The translations under genes and the position numbers were made by a program. The notes beneath the pieces are model-generated. The model worked only from the letters and a program-made list of their open reading frames with translations, had not been told where the DNA came from and did not search any database. Shown piece by piece: positions 12,575 through 25,110 of a stretch of DNA of 64,000 nucleotides. Positions within the stretch are counted from its first letter, which is position 1, and each line of letters opens with the position of its first letter. This stretch comes from Hydractinia symbiolongicarpus (lineage: Eukaryota > Cnidaria > Hydrozoa > Anthoathecata > Hydractiniidae): assembly GCF_029227915.1 (NCBI RefSeq), contig NC_079876.1, positions 35,569,828-35,633,827 on the forward strand, in the 5' to 3' direction.

Positions 12575-15177
12575 TGTTTAAAAATCTCCAGAGGGATTAA
12601 AGCTCCAATTACAACAACAGAAACACTTAAACAATTAAGGAGAAATCATTTGAATACCTTTTAGGCAGTTCCCCTCAGTGATAAGGAAACAGAATAATTA
12701 AAAGTATCAGTGATAATTTAAAAGTTATAATAACCTCGGAGAGATATGCTGATTATTTTATTATCTCATTATTTATAAAAAAAATATAAGCAGCTTGAGT
12801 TTAAGGAGTGACGAAATTACATATATATCCGATCTTAAAGCTTCGTAATCCTAATATGCCTATTCTGTTTAGTCATCTTACATTTTGTCTTCTCATTAAC
12901 TTAAATGAGACACAGGGAAGGTTAACACCACTTTCCAAACAGCACAACTTTATTGACGTTTTAATGACAGTCCTATTGCACAGGATGTCTGACAGGATTT
13001 TATAATGTGCATACTTCCTTCGAAACGGATGATCATACGTGCAAAAGGAATCGAAGAAAATTACTGAAAGTATAACTGTATGTTTCAATTATTTCCTTGA
13101 TACTAATTCTTCCATAGTCAACAAGTAGTCAGGGCAACAAAATATAAGCGTGCATCAACCTGTACATGCCCATGTCATGATTGGTTAAGATTTTGCTTGT
13201 TTAAAAATATTATTGATGTGTAAGACACATGCGTCAGAATGCTTTGTAGAGCATATTTTTGTGAATTAAAACGTTTTGGTCAAGAACTATTTTTACTTCT
13301 TATCTTTTAGCTATGGTTGCATATTTAATAATTGACGTTGACATAACGCCATTTCAAATAATTGTTTGGTGTTACAGACGTTCTAGGCCCATTATCAAGA
13401 GAATATAATTGTTAAATTACAGGCCTGTAGAAGAAAACTTGTTTTGAGAGTGTGATGGTAGTGTTGGTGGGGTGTGTGTGGGGATGTTTATTTTGCAAAA
13501 TGATATGTTTTAATCATTTAAAAACGATGCAATATATGTATCACAAACCTAACTTTTGGCCAAGATGATTAAAAAAAGATTAATAATCATTTTTCCATAT
13601 TATTGAGGGATTCTCTACTCCCCCGCTTGTAACGCGTTCAAATTGTAATAGCCCAACTAAATAAGTGTTGTTGAAATATTTTCATATAATAAACAAATAT
13701 GATGATTCTTTTGCATAGTGAAGAGTCTTCTTATAATTAAATCCTCAAGCGAAAATTCCGATCAGTCAAAAATATACAATCGGCGGACACGGCAATAATT
13801 TAGGTGGAAAAAGCTGATTTTCTATTCTGCTCACTAACCTTCTGTTAGTGGCTTAACTTTTAAAGAAATGATGTAACTAGAGATAAAGTTAAGATTACAT
13901 TAATATAATAAATAAACGACTAGCTGTAAAAAGATGAAATCTCAGCATTGTTAATTCACACACGAAAAATATGTTTTTTTTGTCTCATTGCTATATTGAC
14001 ATGGTGTGCATGTGGGCAACAATAAAAGATTTGTAGCATCAATTCAATTACAGACAAAAAACAAGCGGGAAATAGTGTCCAAGTCAATAGAATTGCTCTA
14101 TCCCTTTCTTAAAAATATGCAATGTCGTTGATCTTCTATACTAGTAGGTTCAAAATGCTGACCGTGCTTATTACACAGAACCTTCGTTAAGTACGATCTG
14201 CTTGTACGGACAAATTTATGATGACACAACCTTTAAAACTATGTAAAAAAGATATAACTGCAAACGAATTTGCAAATCTTTTAAAAATTCATTAATTTAA
14301 TGAAAATTTCGTGGTTACATAGCGATTTTCCTAAAAAATACTGATAGTTGCTAATTCGTAATTCTGTTAGGTGAGAATTGTCAATTATTGTCAATTATAA
14401 AACTGCAAACGTATTATGGGTTTACAAAAAATTCATTTTACAACAATAGATTTATACAAAACTGACCCTGTTCTCGCTGCACATAACAATTTTCGTACGC
14501 AGTATGGATATTACAAGTAAATATTTCGTACAGTTAAAACGGACGTAATATAATGCAGAAAACCTGTCTTTCTGTATAATGATTTGTGACAAGGATACAT
14601 TTATTTGAAGCGTGTGCAAACGTTTCAAGTTAATCAGCCATAAAGAATTACTGTTATGGCGAATACGTTCCTGAAATCGTTGCAGTTTTAAAGTACCGAA
14701 GTCTTATGTTTCTTCACTATGTGGTTTCGAACACACCGCATAAGTGCAATTTTTTAATAAAACAATAAAAAAATACATTGCTACACCGCAGCTGTACAGT
14801 GCAATGTATAATTTTTTGAGACAGACATGCTATATGTAACGCAAATTCTCTTAATAATTTGTCAAACAAGCAAAAGAAATGTGCTTTCACGAGGAAGGAT
14901 TCACATCCTTAAAAATATTCACCTCTTTCACCGCCATTATTTCTGATAAGACATCGATTATTTAGAACGTCTTGTTATTATAGTTTTAAAAGTTTTTTTA
15001 AACCGTGTAAGATTGTGTTGCATGAAGCGTGACAAAGCAAAGTTTCGCCTCGAGCCAAAACAACAATAAAATATTTTCCTCATTTACTTATGTAATATGG
15101 CCAAAAATACACCAGAGACACATTTAACAAAAAAAAAAATTAAATTTCATTCACGTTATTTTGATGATTCATTTTAC
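12575..15177. other. AT-rich non-coding stretch
   Basis: Nothing with coding character or recognisable repeat identity was seen. The overlapping ORFs near 12.8-13.1 kb on the two strands mirror one another and have no domain. Confidence 0.35.
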
Positions 15178-15309
15178 GCATTAAAATCACGTGATTCAAT
15201 TAAATATAATGCATGTATTTCACGTGACGTAGTCAGACAATATGCATTTTTATCACATGGTTTAACCGGATTATAAGCATTTAAATCACGTGATTAAATC
15301 GGACAGTTT
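15178..15309. repeat. Four tandem 33-bp units each carrying a CACGTG-like core
   Basis: Units start at 15178, 15211, 15244 and 15277, each exactly 33 bp and each opening with GCAT. Each contains TCACGTGA-type palindrome: TCACGTGATT in units 1 and 4, TCACGTGACG in unit 2 and TCACATGGTT in unit 3. CACGTG is the E-box recognised by bHLH factors. The regular period and conserved core could be a small satellite or a factor-binding array. Confidence 0.8.
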
Positions 15310-17530
15310 TGGTTGATTTGTGCGTCGTTCAGCATGACCCGGTTTTGGCTAACAGACAGATTATTATTACATCCATTAACGGAATGTGAGTTTTTGATTC
15401 TCGTTTTAACGCAAAAACTGCAGAAAATTTATAGGGAAATGAAAGTGTATTCACGTCTAGCACAAATTATGGATTAAAAACTCACTCAAAGTAGCTATAA
15501 CTATCAAGACGGTAAAAAAAAAGTCGGCTAAGACAAGGTCAACAAGGTCGGAAAAAACTTTTGCCGACAAATTTCAAAAACAAATGGTGGAAAGCAATTA
15601 TTTTCAAAGCAAGCATTAGTTGAAAGAAAAATGGATAAAAAACGATCAAAAATGCGAAGGAAATTTACAAATTCTTTTGTTTAAATAACAATTTTTACTT
15701 CAAAAATCAACTAAAAATATCCATAACTTTCATCTTCTTGTGTGTGAGGTATTTGAGCTCTAAATACACTGCAAACAGGGAAAGCAAATTCAGTAAGGGT
15801 AAAAAAAAAATAAAGCGGTAAAAATCATGGTCGTGAAAATGTGAGACAAAGCCAATATTTTGTCACTTTTTTACAAGAATTAAGAACCACGGTTAGCATC
15901 CAACTCGCCAGCCTTTTTTGTTACGTGACTAACGAAAGTTAGTAATTATATTTAAACGTGTTTGTTAGTTGTATAGCTAACCTTCACTTGTAAATAGGCT
16001 TCAGAAAACATAGTGATGCTCGGATAAATCTCACGAAAATAAAAGTAAAAAAAAACACGACATTGCAGAATGGCGTGATTTTCTTTAGGTAATATTTCCT
16101 CGTTCCGGATAAAAAGTAATATCGTTGAAAATTATGGGTATTATCATGTTACTTTGCCTGAAAAGATGAGTCATACAAACCCGAGGTTACGTTAAATTTA
16201 CCTTCCTGTATGCGATTTATCAACAGGATGTTTCTGGTCAACAACCAAAGCCAGTAATTTCTTTCAGCAACAATTTATATCGCTGCTAATTATGGTGAAC
16301 CTAAAGACACCGCGATAAAGGAAGATAATTTACTTTAAAAGTAAGGAAGATAAAAAATTCAGGTTTTATTTGACATTATGTTAAGTCTAAATATATTTCA
16401 CAACTCCAACTCATACACGTTGAATGTGAAAATCTCAACATGTCAATATCACGTACATTGGCGCAATAAGTAGACCAGTGTTCAAATTTCCGTTTCCTGT
16501 TCAATATCTACAATTACCGAAATACACATTTCCCGAATTAGTTTTCTTTGATGTACCGCTGCTATTTCTCAACTTTGTCAAACAAAATAAATGAAATCCT
16601 CACCTGTAACTTGATAAAATGTGATTTTTTTAGATTCATACAGCAAACACACAGCCTGTTAAAGCAGGTTTTTTCATTTGTACTAATTGAACTCTGCTTG
16701 AAACAGAAGCTTATTAAGACATATCAAAAATTAAAAAGACTGTGACCTCAACATTAATACCATCAAAACAGCAACTTAGCATGTCGGAAGTTAGACGTTT
16801 ATACACACACCAATTCAATGATGCTGAATATGATCTTAAAGTTAAAACATCAAAATTCTAAAATTTTAAAAAACAAGCAATTCAAGGAACGTGTATTGCT
16901 CACAAAGTGAGACATATCAAAATCTTCAGTTACCCGAAACCTTTAGCGGGATGATTGGAAAAGTCTATGCTTCTGGTTTTCCTTATTCCTCTTAAATGCT
17001 AAGTTGATCAATGCGTAAAATTTTTTCTTTGTGAAATACGCACGTGAATTTTACGTAGCGTTTAAAAGTAGCAAGAAATAGCGTATCTTGGAGAAAGGAC
17101 CATCAAATGCCCATGAAACAAAATTACCTTTACTGTGGTAGGAAGCAGGGAAGGTTTTTTTTTCAAAATAATAAAAAGCATATGTTCAATGTAATTACCG
17201 TTATTGGCTTCCTTGTTTGCTTTTACAAAAAATGAAGATAATGGCGGTAACAAAGTAATTTAAATTAATTAATAGGGAACTGACGCAAATCAACTTTCCG
17301 GTCAACATTTAGACGAACTTCTTTTTCTTATTGTTAACATCCTGCTAAACGTCGCCATTATAATTATTGTCATTAAATTTCAACGCCAAATAATAGTTGT
17401 ACCTGTGGTCTAAGATGTGCTATGTGAACTCAAGATGGGACAGTTGATAACTCTATTACCTGGTTTTTATACTAGTAAATTAAAATGAATTTCTCTCTAA
17501 TCTACTAATAAACCCAAACTAATTTCTTAC
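15310..17530. other. AT-rich non-coding stretch
   Basis: No supported gene. The ORF at 16548-16745 is short, has no domain and no convincing exon borders. Confidence 0.35.
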
Positions 17531-17810
17531 AGCGAAACCCGAATTAAAATCAACCAATGAGCATAATGCCAGTATGTTCACATCCCTTTTAATTAATAGC
17601 GGAATTAATCATGTTTGTTCGGGTGAGTGAGAATATTATCACTTAAAACAAAAGGAAGAAAAGATTTCCTGTAAGCAAGAAACAATGGAAGCAAGTAATA
17701 AAAATGCGCAGTCAGTATTCCGGCCGTAGAAACTTCGTTTACGACCAAGAATAATTTTTCCCACCTTAACTATTCTGATTTCCCGGTAGTAAGAAAAAAC
17801 TATGCTGGCT
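17531..17810 (+). repeat. Dispersed repeat, copy 1
   Basis: This segment, from AATTAAAATCAACCAATGAGCA onward, aligns by eye with 24875-25110 in the same orientation. Shared blocks include CAATCAACCAAT(A/G)AGCA, GTATTC(T/C), AATTTTTC and GGTAGTAAGAAAAA. Both copies contain an inverted repeat built around AATTTTTCTTACC. No coding content was recognised. It is probably a non-autonomous mobile element relic. Confidence 0.6.
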
Positions 17811-19662
17811 CTCCTGGCTAACCGGCTGTGAAGATAAAAGGAAATATTAGTCACAACATTTGTATCGTGACTGCCACAATCTATGAATTCCGGTGTAATC
17901 AACCATTCCATTTACCAAGCTAACACTAAAAAAGTCATATTTTTGTCTCACAGTTTTTTATCATGGCGTCTAATGTTGAAAAAAGACACGTAACTTCCGA
18001 AATTTAAAAGTATTTTAGTTAAAAATTTGGTACGGTTGAGAACGGACATTTGTCCATTTAAACACAAACACTTTGGTCTTCTTTCAAAGTACTTCATGTT
18101 CAATACAGAAATATTTCGCAATTGTCTTTTCTTTTTGACTGACTTCCAATTCAAAGAAGCGACGTCGCCAAACTTAAATTTTATATAGCTTGTCTGCGCT
18201 GGAAATTTATAAGTCAGGACTTTTTGAGATATTGACTTCTTTTCTATAAACCATTGTTTTAATATCTATCTGATCATATTCATTTGACATCATCAAACAT
18301 GTTTCGTCTAATATGCATCAAGAAGTGTTTAAATGCAAGTTTTGAGTTAAAAGTTAAACCCCCTTCTTTATTGTTCATATTACATGATTCAACGAAACGA
18401 AACTTAAAAGTTAAACATTTACGTCCTACCGATTATCCCTTTGTCCAAAAGACTGCGTAAAAAACGTATGAAACTGTTCTGTGAACTTTCATGAGATGAG
18501 GGTAATCCTTAATCTTATTTGTACGGGGGTTTTTATAACTTCATGTTTAAAGTTACAACTTGATATTTCCAGGAAATGTTCTTGAAAATGTTTTTAAATC
18601 TTACAAACATTTGTATCATATTGTATTTTATTTATACAATTAGTATTTAATAGTATTTAACAACTGTAACTTGTATATATTTATGAGAACATTGTACGAT
18701 TTTGATAGCTTGAAAATGGGTGTGTAAACTGCAAATAATGTGGTTTTTTGTTGTCAATTTACTATCGCGATAATTCTCCATCATTACAAACAATTATACA
18801 AATATTTTGCGAATTCCAAATTTACTGTAATTTTTTTTCCATTTTGACAAATTTTATGACGTCATTGGCAAACAAGTCTTGTCGTCAGTAATATTTTGTG
18901 ACGAAGTTTTTACTTAAGGCCTGGACAACACTTGTGATAAGTTTTTCATGACGTGTTAATGACAACTTTAGAAAGTACAGAGGAGGGAACGGCGAATTGT
19001 TACATAAATTCATTACAACGCCTACACCCAATACAGCGCTTCGTTACATAAATGCAAGCTTTAGAAAATGAAAAAAACATTTTTGTCAAAAGTCATTCTT
19101 AGTAGTTGTTTAGTAATTAAAGTTTTACGCAGTATAAATTATGAAATTTTATGACAAACAAATTAAGTACACTTTCGAAACCAGTAATTATTAGCTTTCG
19201 TACGGGGAAGCCTGGGCGATTTCCATACTGGTAGTTCATAATTAGAAGAAAATAAGAACATCAAGCATGAAAGGTTTTACTTCCAGCTTTAGCTCTGCAC
19301 AGAATGTAAGTAAATACGCTAAAAAATTTGTTAGCTCTATATTTAAATACTATATTTAAATACGCTAAAAAATTCAAAAAGAATATCATTTGAAGATTAG
19401 CTAGAGGATTACAGGGAATGAATACTTTGGTCCTCCAAAAACGGTTTTAATAAACGGAAGGTTTGCAGTTCACAGATACTCCCTTAATATTTTAAAATTA
19501 CGAGGACGACAATAAAGGTTGTTGTAGCTAATAGCTAACAGTTAGTGGAAAATAGTTCCATTGAAAACACACACCCAAAATTTCTGAAGACGTTGTGTTA
19601 GTTAACGCATTTTTCATTTTTCATATTTTTTTTCTTTTGTGAATGTGCAAGACGAACAATTT
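17811..19662. other. AT-rich non-coding stretch
   Basis: No recognisable gene, RNA or defined repeat. The ORFs at 17639-17911 and 17948-18154 on the minus strand lack domains and overlap the dispersed repeat or plain AT-rich DNA. Confidence 0.35.
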
Positions 19663-21380
19663 TCTCTATAATAATAGCCGTCGTCTGTCTGTCTGTTCAA
19701 AAGGGTTACCGATATTCCTTTGATCTTTCCGCGAATTTTTAGAAAACAGGGGGTTGTTCAATCGCAAATCTTATTATTGATTAAAATAAATTCTAAAAAT
19801 TAATTTATTTCTTTAATTAATTGAATTACTTTAATTTATTGCCATAAGTAAGAGAAATAAATTTAGTGATAAAAATGAATGCATTATTTTAATACGCCAT
19901 TTTTAATAATAATTACCCCCGTGACCTCAATCGCCGTTTTCGCTCAGAACCTACAGAAAACAAATGGGACAGTTTACTGATAGTTTTACTGACTTTGTTT
20001 TGACCGCTCGCACATAATACACCAATCAAAACGCTTAATTGTTTAAAAAACCAATCCAAAACTTTCGCGGCCTGGGCATGCCAACGAAGAAACATGAGGA
20101 CCGAAACATGATGGCCATTTTAGTTATTAAAGTAATGGTGGTCAGTGCTGTTTGTAAGTCTGTTTCGTCTTCTATAAGCTTTTTATTTTCGTAATATTGT
20201 TTTTATGTATGTTCTAAAAAATGTTAAGATAAATATATTGTCACGTTTTTAGTCACGTACACATCTTAAACGCAACAGTTTTAGGATTTTTGGCTAGGAA
20301 CAAAGATTTTGAAGGCTAGCTAGCTAGCTAGAACCTTACTTATTACTATTCTGTATGGTATAACATCTTTTTATCTTACCCACCATTTATTTTTGTGTTG
20401 TGACTGTAGCCATTTAGTTAGCTCCTATCTTTGGCAAAAATTGAGAGTATGAAAATGCAGTTTGGCTACAACAATTCTTAAACAAAAAGTGTTATGCTAA
20501 ATGCAGTTAGCTAGGTAGCTACACCTTTTATTATTTTTTCCTGAAAGCTTTTTGTGCAAATAAAATGACTGACAGATTATTTTAGCTGAACCGGTAATGA
20601 CAGGCCGAAGTTGCAATGAATTTTTTTTGGAAAAGGGGTATTACGCCTATACGCCTGTTCAACTCAGTTTAACTATACTAAGCGGTTAGCCCAGTGTTAA
20701 CAACAGACTGTTGTTTTTGGTAAAGGCTGTTACGCCTATGCACCATGTACAACGTGGTTTACCTGACTTAAGGGGTCAACCCAATGTGACAATTCATTTT
20801 TAAACTTTCTCTGTCTGTATGGATGTGCAACAATGTTTACCTGGACTAACTGATCAGCCCTGTTGTGTTTTTTTTTAAACAGAGTCTGTGAGAAAGTTTT
20901 TTCCAAAGGTGTATTATTCCTATCCGCATGTGCGACATGGTTTAACTGTAGTAAGCGCTTAGCCCAGTGTCACGATAAATTTTTTAACTTCACAAAAACT
21001 TATTCTGCAAAATAAAATAATATTGACTGATTGTTTTTGCTATGATGGGGTACCGAATGTTGTTTGTAAACTGTGTTTTTATTTCAGCTATCGTTGCGGA
21101 AATATTTTTTGAAAAATATGTTACAGTCGCAAGACTATAATGGTGTATGCGCTTCACTTAATTTACGACATACTGTATACCTGTACTAAAGCGCTCCACC
21201 TGATCGTGTGGCACAGTTTACGGCTCTTATTAAGCGTTCTACAGAGTGTTCAATGTCAGGTCACACCTTGACTTTGGCTTACCCCGACGTTTCGACACTG
21301 GGGTAAGCCAAACGGGAGACACGCTTAAGTGGTATAAAAAAGATGAGCAGACCCGTGGATTTTTCTCCGGGCCATTGATT
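19663..21380 (+). mobile_element. Possible Helitron-like element (5' end and degenerate 3' hairpin)
   Basis: At 19663 the plus strand reads TCTCTATAATAATAG followed by CGTCTGTCTGTCTGTT, resembling the Helitron 5' ends at 58856 and 41695. A degenerate 3' hairpin (CCCGTGGA...TCTCCGGG, 21352-21371) lies 1.7 kb downstream, followed at once by another Helitron-like unit. The pairing of these two ends is inference. The interval also includes exon 1 of a candidate gene, so either the element overlaps the promoter region or a gene fragment was captured. Confidence 0.35.
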
Positions 21381-22226
21381 ATCTACATTATAATGCCTGT
21401 ATACGTCTGTCCGTCCGTCTGTCCGTCTGTGTGTCATGCAAGATGGTAGGTTAGCTGCAACGGGCGAACCCGTGGATTTTTCCACGGGCTAACAACTAGT
21501 TATGTATATATTTATTCTCGGTTCCGTAGAACTGTCAAACTTAGTCGCAATGCATTATGCATACAATGCATTGCTCACCTTGTAAGTAATTGTTTGCGAG
21601 CATGTGCTTTATCCCTTCTTTTTGTTACGGATGGTATAGACTTTAAAGCAGCAGTTGTTGTTAAATTAGTGTTATTTAAATCCCTGTTTCTACAGGGGTC
21701 GTAGCTACAATTCCGCTGACCCCATGGGCCTCTCGTGCCATCAAAAGTAAAAAAGGAGTAAATAATGACTACGACAGATCAAATTAAAATCTGCACGAAC
21801 ATTATCAGATGAAATAAACAATGCTGCAATAGTTAATATAAGAAAACATTTAACTAACTATGATCTTCTCGGGACTGTTTTTGTACATAAACCACGCAGT
21901 TATGAACAAACCACGCGCCAACAATGTTGGAGTCAGAATTCTTTGTTTCTCAACCACTCAAATATCAGAAAATACAACACAAAGTTTTGTTTGCATGAGG
22001 GAAATCCTCCATGTTGTTTTTAACTTATTTAAAGTCCCAGAAGAGAAAAAAGGAGAAGAAAGCTTTATTTATTTGTATTTATTTATAATAAATATATATA
22101 CAGGATAAAACATCGTCTAAATTTTTTTGAGAAACTTTACTATGTATTTTCATGTTTCACTTTAAATAATTTTCAGGTTGTATTCCAAAAGTAATAAGCG
22201 AAGAAGATATGAGAAAAGCTTCTTGA
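20078..22226 (+). CDS. Candidate three-exon gene for a 58-residue membrane microprotein
   Basis: Exons 20078-20153, 21696-21746 and 22177-22226 join in phase (76+51+50 = 177 nt) with GT donors and pyrimidine-rich AG acceptors. They begin at ATG and end at TGA. The product has a short charged N terminus, a hydrophobic segment (MMAILVIKVMVVSAV onward) and an acidic/basic tail (ISEEDMRKAS). Exon 2 is clearly more GC-rich than its flanks. The first exon could alternatively splice to an acceptor at 21087, giving a 42-residue product. An internal start at 20108 would shorten the N terminus by ten residues. I do not recognise the family; small mitochondrial or ER membrane proteins look like this. 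Helitron termini lie around exon 1 and inside intron 1. Expression data would be needed to support it. Confidence 0.35.
20632..20985. repeat. Four degenerate ~93-bp tandem units
   Basis: Blocks near 20632, 20722, 20815 and 20908 each carry variants of TTACGCCTAT(A/G)C, a C-A-A-C(T)-GTTTAAC motif and AAGCG(G/C)TTAGCCCAGTGT. A fifth, weaker unit may lie near 21160. Units have diverged strongly, so the array is old. Confidence 0.6.
21382..21499 (+). mobile_element. 118-bp Helitron-like unit with both ends
   Basis: The unit begins TCTACATTATAATGCC after an A and continues with a CTGTCCGTCCGTCTGTC tract. It ends with the strong hairpin CCCGTGGA-TTTT-TCCACGGG (21469-21488) and CTAG at 21496-21499, before T. 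The 5' and 3' hallmarks of a Helitron thus occur only 118 bp apart. It is either a miniature non-autonomous copy or the product of an internal deletion. Confidence 0.6.
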
Positions 22227-24257
22227 AATGGGTATGCTAATTATTTTATTTGGCAATATAAATTAAATGTAACCTCTATTTGATGTTTACAAATATTTAC
22301 ACAACACAAACACAAATATTACAAAAAACACAGATTTTTTTCTTTCCTGATTTTTAAGAAACCTATATCAAAGTGAGGCTAAACAGGCCAAGATGTAATA
22401 CATAAAAAAGCCCCGCTTTTAAGTAACATTCCGAAGGACTTATACTTTGTTTTGCCGACAGCATTAATTGTGAAATTGATTATTTCAATAATTTCTTTCG
22501 ATTTTTTATGAACATAGAGAATATTCTCTTCATTAAGATGAATTTTCTTGTTTTTAAAAAATAGGGCAAAGCTTGTTAAGATTCGGCCTATTCAACACAT
22601 GTTCTTCTCGAAGAACTATCAGGCTTTATATTCATAATCCGATTATTTTACAAAGATCCTTCTTTACTCAACCCACTGCAGTTGGAGTTTTTTTTAAAAA
22701 GAAGATAAATGATAGTGAACAGCAATACCCGGAGTATCAAAAATATGCAATGAACTAAAGTCTATTGTCGCTGTTGTAAAGTGCTGTTAAATCTTCTGTT
22801 AAGAAAGCATTTTGATTTGAGGTATTTATTTTGTCTCCCATTAATAACAATATCAATCTTTGAATTCACGAAATTATAAACATTTATATTTTTTTAACGC
22901 CAAAGTCTTATCCTAACAAGTTCAGGCATCTTTCGAGCGACCTTTGGATTTTTACAGGCACTTTCCTGTAAAAATCAGGAATATCAGCTACCTTACCTGT
23001 TTTATTTGAGTTGTCATCTAATACATTTTAGTCATTTCCTTCAAAATCTTGTTTTCATAATTAAGGTATGACTCACATCTAAAAGTGTACAAATTGTTCT
23101 ATTCTCTTAAAAACCAAAGTTTAACATAAAATTTACAAATCAAAGTTAAAATATACATTTAAAAACATTTTTAACGTTGTTCAGTTGAGAGCGCGTATAA
23201 TATGAAACAATATCAGGCTTTAGTTTTCACCATTAGATTTAAATATCTGGTTCACATCTATGAAGCAGACGTAGAAGCTGAGGGGGTGGGAACTGATGAA
23301 GGAAATGAAGTAGATGTGAAGCAAGCGTTAAAGCAAGAATATCAATTTTTTAAACCCACTAGCAATGTACGCTGGCAATGTTTTTAAATACGCAAGAGAA
23401 TAAAAGGTTTCAAATTATAAAATACGACCTGAAGACGAATGAAAAATACATATCTTGCAAAAGATATATTGCTAAAAAATTAAAAATGTCTATTTTAAAA
23501 AGTAAGAATGTTTTGTTGAGGATGTCATTGATTTAACAATATCAAACGTCAAAATTCATTATTGTTGACTAATCACATACGTTGACTATTCGCATAGCTG
23601 CGTTTACGAAAGATATAATCTTCCGTAAGCGCATGTTCATTTTTTTATACATAAAGAGACTAAACCAGAAGATACTGAAGCAAACCTATTCCAAAACACG
23701 AAGACGTTGACCACAAGGTTGTGTCGAAAAAATAAAAATATAGGAGTTAGTAGTAAAATCGATAAAAGTTTGAGGACGACTTATACCAAAGCTTTCATGA
23801 TTTTCACTTTGCTTGCAGAAACTCCTAACATTTTGAAGCTGTAAGTGTTCTGCATTTTATCAAAAGTTGTAGCATAATTTCTTCTTTGTTGAATGAAAAA
23901 ATTTCCTTCACACGTTTTGTTTCACTTGCTTCCGCGTTTGCGTTATAGATGTAAACCAGCCAACTGTTTCACTTCCCTTAATTTTGCACTATGTACAGAA
24001 AAAATATTTTTTTTAATAACTTTAATCATGCACAAAAATATTTGTTTGTATGGAAAATACCACTTCGCTTCTCATATAAACATTCATACAATACATACAA
24101 TGAAAAACTAGGATTCATCGCATCTTCTGCTTATGACAAAATAGCTGTTTCTGAGCTGCTATAGCTAGGTAGATAAAATTGATGACAGTAAAAATGTTAT
24201 ATTTTACTTTGAATATTTTGCTCCTTTTTTCAGTTCTTTTACCCCTATTAATATATA
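22227..24257. other. AT-rich non-coding stretch
   Basis: No recognised gene. The open frame at 23202-23387 contains an acidic segment but no domain or reliable exon borders. An acceptor-like site near 22563 opens a short frame of about 23 codons that could be an alternative last exon of the preceding candidate gene. Confidence 0.35.
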
Positions 24258-24535
24258 AGAGGAGATGGTGTAGTGTAGCGCGTTCGACTTGTAGTCATAA
24301 GGTTTCAGGTTTAAGCTCCCACTTCGGCGCACTTTAAATGTATTGTTGCCAGCCCATTTGGTGCCATCTACTGACCGCTAACTGGCTTGTGTGGCAGGCA
24401 AGCAAGTTAGACCAATGATATACGTATCTCTGGTTGTAATGTAACATAGTCACAGTCGAAGTGGAGGAAGAGTCAATCGTTGGGATGGAATCCTTAAGGA
24501 CGTAAAAACTTCCCGTTACTTACTTACTTGCTTCT
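24258..24535 (+). mobile_element. tRNA-derived SINE
   Basis: The head resembles a tRNA: GAGATGGTGTAGTGTAGCGC holds an A-box-like TAGTGTAGCG, and GGTTTAAGCTCCC about 35 bases later is a B box (consensus GGTTCGANTCC). A tRNA-unrelated body of about 200 bp follows, ending in a short TTAC repeat tail (24517-24528). This is the standard architecture of an RNA polymerase III-transcribed SINE. Only one copy was noticed in the window. Confidence 0.65.
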
Positions 24536-24874
24536 TTCTAGTGACTGCGCTACTTTGAAGATGTCGTTGATTTTTACCTAATTAAAGCCTATGTTACATA
24601 ACCTAGTTGCTAACAAAAATTGATTTTATCATTCTTATTAGGCTTGTCAACGACATAAGACTATGTTAAAAGTTTTTAGTCTATGCTATAATGTTACAAA
24701 AAGCTTCAAGTGCTAAAAATTTAACGCTTTAAAGGATACATCATTCTTATAAGAAAGTAGCCTAGTTAACTAAGTTTTTTTGAAGGCTATTAAATTCAGT
24801 TTTACTCAAACGAAAGCTAAGCAAAAAAATGTCAGAGCAATTCCCAAAAGTTCAAATCCACGTCATAGCAAACC

Positions 24875-25110
24875 CCGAATTACAATCAACCAATAAGCAC
24901 AAAGTCAGCGTGGTTACATCTCAACCTCTTAAGAAATACAAAAATTTATTATACTTGTTCGAGTGGGTAAGACCAGTACGCAAAGAACAATGGAATTAAT
25001 CAATCAAAAAGCGCGGTTAGTATTCTCACCGCAGAAAAATGGGAAAAGGCCGAGCGTAATTTTTCTTACCTTACCTATTTCGATTTTCTGGTGGTAAGAA
25101 AAATTATGCT
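24875..25110 (+). repeat. Dispersed repeat, copy 2
   Basis: Second copy of the repeat at 17531-17810, same orientation. It contains a perfect 14-bp inverted repeat, TAATTTTTCTTACC at 25057-25070 against GGTAAGAAAAATTA at 25093-25106. This would form a hairpin and may mark an element end. Confidence 0.6.

Noticed and set aside
19913-20095. Minus-strand ORF opposite the candidate microprotein gene
   Set aside because: No domain or exon borders; it overlaps the plus-strand exon start and looks like chance.
24258-24340. A functional tRNA gene
   Set aside because: The A and B boxes are present but the acceptor and anticodon stems do not pair convincingly, and a SINE body and TTAC tail follow.
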